Assembly (NCBI GenBank): GCA_009746045.1
Contig: RPFO01000097.1
Location: 314,501 to 378,500, forward strand
Reading direction: 5' to 3'
From: Mesostigma viride
Taxonomy: Eukaryota > Streptophyta > Mesostigmatophyceae > Mesostigmatales > Mesostigmataceae
Length of the DNA stretch: 64,000 nt
Shown here: positions 58,143 to 64,000 of the stretch, one piece after another
How positions within the stretch are numbered: position 1 is the stretch's first letter
Layout of the letters: each line of letters opens with the position of its first letter
Notes under the pieces: model-generated
What the model saw: only the letters and a program-made list of their open reading frames with translations
Database searches by the model: none
What the model was told of the DNA's origin: nothing
Translations under genes and position numbers: made by a program

Positions 58143-59175
58143 ATGGGTCTCGGGGTGCTGGTAGGCGCAGCAAATCATGTTAGCGGCCAGGCGGTGACCG
58201 TGCGAGTGCTGCATGTTGCCAGGCGGAAATTTTCGAGATATTCGCGCATGGATAAACGTTTGACGTTGTTCCCAACCAGATTTGCTAGAACTGGCAGCCA
58301 GGAAAGGCTCGAGGCTACGTCCATGAATCGGGCGTTCTGGCTCCCGCAGGAAAGGTAATCTGCTGTTCCGACCTGGTACGTTCTAGCCTCCTAGCGTGTT
58401 CCGTTAACCGTATATGGTTGTATTATTGTTTCTAACTAATATCAGGGTTATAATCGAGGGCTTGTGATTGTCATTTTGTTGTTTTGCTGCCTCTACGCAT
58501 CGGCTTGTCATGGTTGTGGAATACCATCAGGTCAAGCAGATTTTAGACCATGTTTGGTCGCTGTTAGCTGAGGCTGCAACGGAAATAGCGTGATAACGGT
58601 TGGTATTGGTTTGTAATATGGTAAATGTGATTACCCAGTGCTTTTCCTGGCTCAAACATCCCGAGAAAAGTTCTTTTCTGACCAGTTTTAGGCATGGCTT
58701 CTTGTTTTGCTGGCCAACGCCCACCTCCTTATTTTGCATCCATGGCATGTGACAAACATGGAGATGCCCAATACCTGTCTGCATGGAAGCATTACCAACT
58801 TGTTCCTTTTGTTTTCTTTATTGTTGCAAAGAACGTGGAGGTGTTTTGTCATTCATTGGGTGCGTTAGTGATGTAGCTCCTTGCCACCCCTTTGACGCGC
58901 GCTTGAGGCCTTGATTAATGAGCATTTCACCTATTTTTTAGCATGGTCTTGTGTCTTATATGCTGGCTTATCTCAGGTTCCACGCTGGGCCAGTGGCTGG
59001 CCTAGACGACGACGCCCGCCGCCAGCGTGCCATGCAGCCCCTGTCAGCCCGCAGCCCGGCTGGCCGCGCAAGGGCTGAGGCCAATGGCCGCACGACCCAC
59101 ACGCTGGCAGCTGGCACCCAGCTGACAGGGCCTCGTAGGAGGCAGTATCTGCGCACCCAGAGGCGCAATCCGTAG
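58143..59175 (+). CDS. Possible two-exon gene, unknown function
   Basis: Candidate exons 58143-58354 and 58977-59175, joined with matching phase (AG + G). The donor is GAAAG/GTAATC and the acceptor TTATCTCAG/G. The result would be 136 residues, Arg-rich and ending LRTQRRNP. No domain recognised; the true start and any upstream exons are unclear. It sits between inverted RT fragments. Phase agreement could be chance (one in three), so this is tentative. Confidence 0.3.
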
Positions 59176-59944
59176 TTTGGCACATAGCCAGGTAGCCTAA
59201 TTGACATTTAGCTACACCCTTGGCTAGTCATGCGCAATATATACCGCGCGCGCGCACTAGTGCCATTTTGGCCCCTTGCGGCATGTTGGCATGTGTTATA
59301 TGGCATGGTCTCTTGTTTTATCACCTGGGTATGGTGCATTATGCCCATTTGGGCATCCCTTGTTGTTTCATGCCAATTGGAATAAAGTTTTGTGTTGTTA
59401 TGCTACCATTTATACCCCTGCCAGCTGGCACCGTTATAACGGTGCCAGCTGGCTTTGGCCATTTTGTAGCTAGCGTTCACAGTTTTGTGACATTTCATGT
59501 TGTGAATGCATTGATGGCATGTCTATGATTATAATAACCTGCCTTTAAAAGGCCAGGGCCAACTGATTTGTGTAAATGGTCGATAATGCATTATATATCA
59601 AAGAGACAACCAGCGCAGGCCAGAAATCGGGAGAATCCGGACCATGGTAGCTCGAGCCTGCCGTTATCTTTTCCGCGTTTTCGAGTCGTTCAGGATGATG
59701 AAGATGAATGGTGATGGAAATGTGTATCCTTGTGCATTGAAATTATGGCTGGCTTACGTGTGGAGCGACTAGATGACCTAGACGGTGGGGCCGGAAACAG
59801 CATGCTTGATCAGGGCGTGTGTTTCTAGCCTAACTGGCCGGGAGTGTCTAGTGGTGAGCACCATTGCTGCGATCGCTCTCCCACCATTTACGAGGAAATA
59901 CCCGCAAATGGAAAACCACTGAAAAGGTCTAGCTAGTCAGTCAT
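59176..59944. other. Region with a 34-bp palindrome, no other gene
   Basis: Contains the perfect palindrome at 59420-59453. No convincing exon or RNA gene. Confidence 0.45.
59420..59453. repeat. Perfect 34-bp palindrome
   Basis: Each half reads GCCAGCTGGCACCGTTA and the two halves meet without a spacer. The related word GCTGGCAGCTGGCACCCAGC occurs at about 59102-59123. Confidence 0.95.
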
Positions 59945-60050
59945 CACGTTAGCCATGCCATGATTCCAAACGTCCAAGAACTGCACACGGTGCAAAGGCA
60001 AAAAGCCGGAGGACAGCACTTTCAAATGTGCGGCGGGAACCAAAAGCCCG

Positions 60051-60760
60051 CGGATGCCAGAAAACATCGTGTTGCGGCAGCGACGCGACGATGTGGACAA
60101 CGAATCCAGTGCCAAGCTCGGAACGGCCGCAAAGGAGATCTGGCATCACAGGGTTCAGATGTGCGGAGATACTATGCGATCCAGCCGGTCCACGACCTGT
60201 TTGTAGAGCTTGTGCCAAGGGGCAGCACCAAACAGATGTGGGTGACGTTGCAAAAAACATCGGACTTGACGGAGCATAATGGCTCGGTCATAGTCTTTGA
60301 CCAATAAACGCTGCAAGAGTTCAACAAGAGTCGTGATGAAATCAACACGATAAGAACAAAGACGGGAAAAACGATGTAACTGAGAAAGAACAACACCATA
60401 TTTTGCTGTGTGGGAAAGGAGACTGTGAATATCGGGGTAACGAATAAAAGGAATTTGCTGGTATTTAGGATCCTTGCGCTTATCATAGATAGCCGTACGC
60501 CAGCCCTTCTTGTTATGGGTAATGTTAAGATCGAGGTAATTGCAATGAGTATCCTCCGACGTGAGCTTTAATGTGAGGGACGCTTGCGGGTAGATGCCAG
60601 GCAGACCAGCGGTGATATACAAATGGGTTGCGAAATCAGGGTTGTCGAAAGCGATGACATCATCAATGTATCGACATGTATGGATAAAACGCCTGATGAG
60701 AACATCATCGTTTGAGGCAATGAGATTCTCCAACCCCATGTGCATTGTACCCCCCTGAGG
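60051..60760 (-). mobile_element. 5'-truncated reverse transcriptase element, longer copy
   Basis: The minus-strand frame 60745-60155 (196 codons) contains the RT catalytic CRYIDDVIAF (YxDD), then YLDLNIT, IYDKRKD, RYPDIHSLL and SQLHRFSRLCS, in the order seen in Penelope-like and similar RTs. RT domains upstream are missing or frameshifted near 60750-60900. Ends with TGA and ~105 bp of 3' UTR to 60051. The exact RT family is uncertain. Confidence 0.75.
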
Positions 60761-60905
60761 GGGGTGCTATTTTTAGCAGGTGTAGGGCATGGATATGTGA
60801 CCAACAAAATTTCCCAAACATTATTTGATATAAAAGCATGCTTGGTTCCAAGGGTGGGCCAGAAAATGTTATTTGGCTAGTTACTCTCAGGCGCACAAAG
60901 ATACC

Positions 60906-60953
60906 CAAACTCAGTCCGTTCTCGTGGTTCGAGTTTTGACAGTTGAAGGGTTA
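60906..60953. repeat. Half copy of the 57760 hairpin
   Basis: AAACTCAGTCCGTTCTCGTG through TTGAAGGGTTAA. Compare 57743-57814 on the other strand. Confidence 0.65.
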
Positions 60954-61197
60954 ATGGTCTCCCGGCTCTGCAATAAGTGCGGTAAAAACTGCGAAAATTG
61001 CTTATAATGCCTACAGGTAGAAAGCTCTTTGCGACAGGGTTTTCCAAGCGAGTTTATCGTTCTTTTGACGCCCGATACAAAAGGCAAAGGGGGGCATCGT
61101 TTTTAATTAGTCGGCATGCGGTTTCGAGGTGTGATGGGCCGGGCAGAGGACCTCGCCACGACACGCTGGGTTCAAGCTCCGCATCTCCCGGCAGCCA

Positions 61198-61254
61198 TAA
61201 ATTAATTAATTAATTAATTAAACTCGTGCTCCCGTTGGGGAGTCACGGAGCACC
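61198..61254 (+). repeat. (TAAT)n then dispersed CTCGTGCTCCCG repeat
   Basis: TTAATTAATTAATTAATTAA leads into ACTCGTGCTCCCGTTGGGGA, GTCACGGAGCAC, near-identical to 50175-50213. Confidence 0.85.
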
Positions 61255-61622
61255 GAAGTGCTTTTAATCCCTGTGTGTGCACTACAGGAGAAAGGGCAGA
61301 GACCCCCAGTCTCCTTCATGCCAAAGGCATGCCACAGCTGCAATCGGGCGCGGCTAGCTAAAAGGACAGGCTAACGATCCGGCAAACTGTGGGTGCAATA
61401 AGACCCATGTGAGCATGTCATAGCAAGGAGCGTGGGCAAGTAATCTGAACATAGCCAGGGCGTAGCATGGCTGTACTAGAACTAGGCTAAGGCTATGGCT
61501 GGTTGTGTACCGTGCGTTGGCGGCACGTGACTAGGTTTGTTGGCACAGCTAGGCAAACATTCTAGGCATGGCTGCCTTAGCGACAGTGACTCCAATGGTT
61601 ACAAGCTAGGGCTATTGCTATT
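61255..61622. other. Region without recognised gene
   Basis: Unique-looking sequence, presumably 3' flank of the minus-strand gene ending at 61623. Nothing recognised. Confidence 0.4.
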
Positions 61623-61703
61623 CTAGCCCGCTGGGGGCGTCCACATCTTGTGGTTGATCATCAGGTCCCCGCCCCTCCAGTACACCTTGGGCTTCTGGGG
61701 GTC
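61623..61703 (-). CDS. Probable terminal exon of an unidentified minus-strand gene
   Basis: Acceptor CATAAGCAG, then 26 codons with strong codon bias (C/G at most third positions) ending TAG. The peptide includes KPKVYWRGGDLMINHKMW. No family recognised. The rest of the gene would lie to the right, but 62080-63320 is simple sequence and I found no matching upstream exon. Confidence 0.45.
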   Translation of the reverse strand, partial: DPQKPKVYWRGGDLMINHKMWTPPAG

Positions 61704-62079
61704 CTGCTTATGGCGGAGGTATAGGCAGCCATAAAGAAGCGCAGATTAAGCGAGGTGAGCGAGCTAGAGGGCCCAGGATCGCTGCTAACGCAAGGCAGCT
61801 TCTCAAAGGGTAGAGAGCTGGATTAATAAGACGTTCTCAAGTGCATTTTGCAGTGGTTATTGCCACCTTGTCCAGATATTTGCCCTCGTCTTTCTGATTT
61901 AAAGACTGTTTTAAAGAGGGATAGGATAACGTTTCCAACGTTGTTGCTCATTCATTAAAGTAAAGAAAGAGCCTTTTCAGTTGCTGACAACGAGATGGAA
62001 GCTGCCTCATGCAAACTACCCATGCAATGCAAGTGATGCAACGTGAGGCCATGCATGGCTAACGTTGACTTCATGCGTG
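61704..62079. other. Region without recognised exon
   Basis: Probably intron of the gene ending at 61623. No splice-bounded coding segment seen. Confidence 0.35.
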
Positions 62080-63320
62080 AGTTGGGCAGGTGGCTGGCTA
62101 GGTGTGTGGCTGGCTAGGTGAACGGGGCGTGTATGGAGGGACCTGATGGTGCGGGCGTGCGAGGGCAAATGGGCGGGCACATGCCTGGCTGGTTTGGGTG
62201 TTGGGTGGTTAGGTGGTTTGGTGATCGGGTTGTTGAGTGGTTAGGTGGTTAGGTAGTTGTGTAGCTGGTTGATTGGTTGGTTGGTTGTTCAGTTGCCCTG
62301 GAAGTCTTGGGTGGGAGGCTTAGGCTGTAGATGCTTCAAGGGATTCCTAGACATGGGTGGGTTCAATGGCAGGTGGCTGGCTGAAAGGTGGATGCCTTGG
62401 TAAATGGCTGGCCGAGTAGCTGGGAGCACAGGCAGGTGGAGAGGGTGGGTGGATGGGTGGCTGGTCATGATGGGTAGACGAGTGTTAGGGTGATCGGTTG
62501 TAGGCAGATGGCCAGGTGTCTGCGTGATGATAGGCTTTGGAGACTCCTAAGTGGGTGGGTAGTTAGATGTGTGAGTGAAACAATTGCATGGGTTTGAGGA
62601 TGGTGGGTTAGTGGTTGGGTGGTTAGGGATGCGTGTGTGTGGGTGGGTTGGTGGATGGGCCATTGGTGGTTGGTGGCTGGTGGATGTGTAGATGACTAGG
62701 TGTGGGTCGGTGGGCGAAGGGACGGGTAGATGGGCGGGTGGGCGCACAGATATGGATGCGTGGGTGGGTTTATGGTTGGGACCGACTCACCTGATATCGC
62801 TGGTGAAGGGCTGTGCAGGTTGGGGGTGAGGTGGGGGTGGCTGGCTGAGAAAGTGCATGTGTGGGTGGGTCAGTGGGTATAAGGGTGGGGGGGCACTGAG
62901 TGGTTGAGTGGGTGGGTGGGTGGGTGGGTCAAGGGTGGGTGGCCGGATGGTGCATATGGGGCATGCTGGCTGGGTGTTTAGGTGGTTGGGTGGTTGGGTG
63001 GTTGGCTCATTGGATGGGTGAGTGCTTCCTTATTACCTATTATAGGTGTGTGGGTTGCAAGCGCAGGTGCCTTGCTGGGTGGGTGAATGTCCAAGTGGGT
63101 TGGTTAAGCTGGTTGGGTGCCTAGGTGCATGCGTGGTTATATAATAAGGTGGGTTAGCACGTGCACGGCTGGCTGGCTGGCTTTGGTCACTAGGTGGGTG
63201 GACGTGTGGGTGGCTGGGTGCACGGGCGCGCAAGAGTGTAAGCAGTTCATTGGGTGGGTGACCAGGTGGCTGCATGGGTGGGTTACTGCATGGGTGGCTC
63301 GGTGCCCACAAAGCACAAGA
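62080..63320. repeat. Degenerate GGGTGGGT/GGTTGGCTGG simple sequence
   Basis: About 1.2 kb dominated by GGGTGG, GGTTGG, GGCTGG and GGATGG words without a fixed period. T/G-rich on plus, C/A-rich on minus. Weak open frames here are composition artefacts. Confidence 0.85.
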
Positions 63321-64000
63321 GATGGAGACATGGGATATGCCAATACCATATCACGTGAGCATACGTGGATGCCAGGTGACATGTGCCAGCGGCTGGGTGT
63401 CACTTCACCTTGATGTTCGCTCGGCATGTTCTTGACATGTATTACACGTATATATCACGCATGGTGCGTGTTGGTAGCAACCAAATGGCTGTGTTCTAGT
63501 GACGTGGCATGTATTGTCCACCTTTCCTTCCCATTTTGCAATGTGCCAAGTAGTTTAAAGGTATGGTGTTATGGGGTATATATGGACGTGCACTGCGCAT
63601 CACAGCAATGTGGCATACTGGCAATGTCTACCTTACATTATACATTCTGCTAGCTATGGTCACCACTCAGGCATTCACATGCCCCAAGGTTTTGCACGCT
63701 GTTTGTACTAGTCATTCTTGAGTTGCCTGCAAAGAATTAACATGATGTGCCCTAGCTTGGGGAGTGTCTTGGTGGTTAGTGTTGTTAAAATTGTGATAAA
63801 AAAGAGCCAAAATGGTGACAAATGCAGGCAAATGTCACCATTTTGGGCTCCGTATGATCTGAATTTTTGCACATGAATTGTGGGGACCCTGTGTCAGGTG
63901 TTGGCATGATGACAATAGGTTTGGGTGTCATTCTGACATTATTTGGATTTAATATTAATTAAAAATTGCCATTTACGACAAATGCTAGCACTATTTTGCT
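63321..64000. other. Right-edge region, no gene recognised
   Basis: Non-repetitive apart from the hairpin at 63804-63850. Nothing recognised. Confidence 0.4.
63804..63850. repeat. Hairpin with 17-bp arms
   Basis: GAGCCAAAATGGTGACA (63804-63820) pairs with TGTCACCATTTTGGGCTC (63833-63850), with one extra G, around a 12-nt loop. Confidence 0.85.

Overview
This window looks like nuclear DNA from a green alga or a close relative, species not determined. Three things point there. First, a large split gene encodes a protein matching the plastid SLH-domain proteins of land plants. Second, there is a CCCTAAA (plant-type) interstitial telomeric tract. Third, long, repeat-packed introns with GT-AG borders sit beside DIRS-type and reverse-transcriptase mobile elements. 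Nothing resembles a bacterial operon.

Layout: 1-7496 holds a minus-strand CCCH zinc-finger gene running off the left edge, with a 1.5 kb GGGA/GGA array in one intron. 7497-16900 is repeat-rich: two inverted copies of an intronless 2-oxoglutarate/Fe(II) dioxygenase gene (one truncated, one intact), a foldback repeat, poly-G tracts, the telomere-like tract, a ~1 kb GAA array and two identical palindromes. 16982-35094 is a minus-strand casein-kinase-1/TTBK-family kinase gene. I resolved eight exons (855 nt, 285 codons, all phases compatible) spread over 18 kb. One intron carries an 8.6 kb minisatellite and a hAT-like MITE with an 8-bp target duplication. 35095-36243 separates it from a divergent plus-strand gene at 36244-49852. 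That gene has nine exons (998 codons plus stop, all phases compatible) and encodes the SLH-domain protein. 50600-56400 is a decayed DIRS-type retrotransposon (minus strand) with a tyrosine recombinase, RNase H, RT remnants and a 2A-like motif, itself interrupted by insertions. 56865-60760 holds two inverted, 5'-truncated copies of an RT element that share the same 3' end. The rest is GGGT-rich simple sequence plus one probable terminal exon of another minus-strand gene.

The most unusual signal is structural. In all three split genes the introns contain degenerate local copies ('echoes') of the edges of neighbouring exons: exon end plus donor, or acceptor plus exon start. They lie in tandem tens to hundreds of bases from the real splice site. 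Many keep the splice dinucleotides; others have lost them. At least ten exon edges show it. This suggests introns that grow by short tandem duplications spanning splice junctions, producing arrays of decoy sites. Exon calls were made by eye from splice signals, phase continuity and family motifs; no alignment or RNA data were available.
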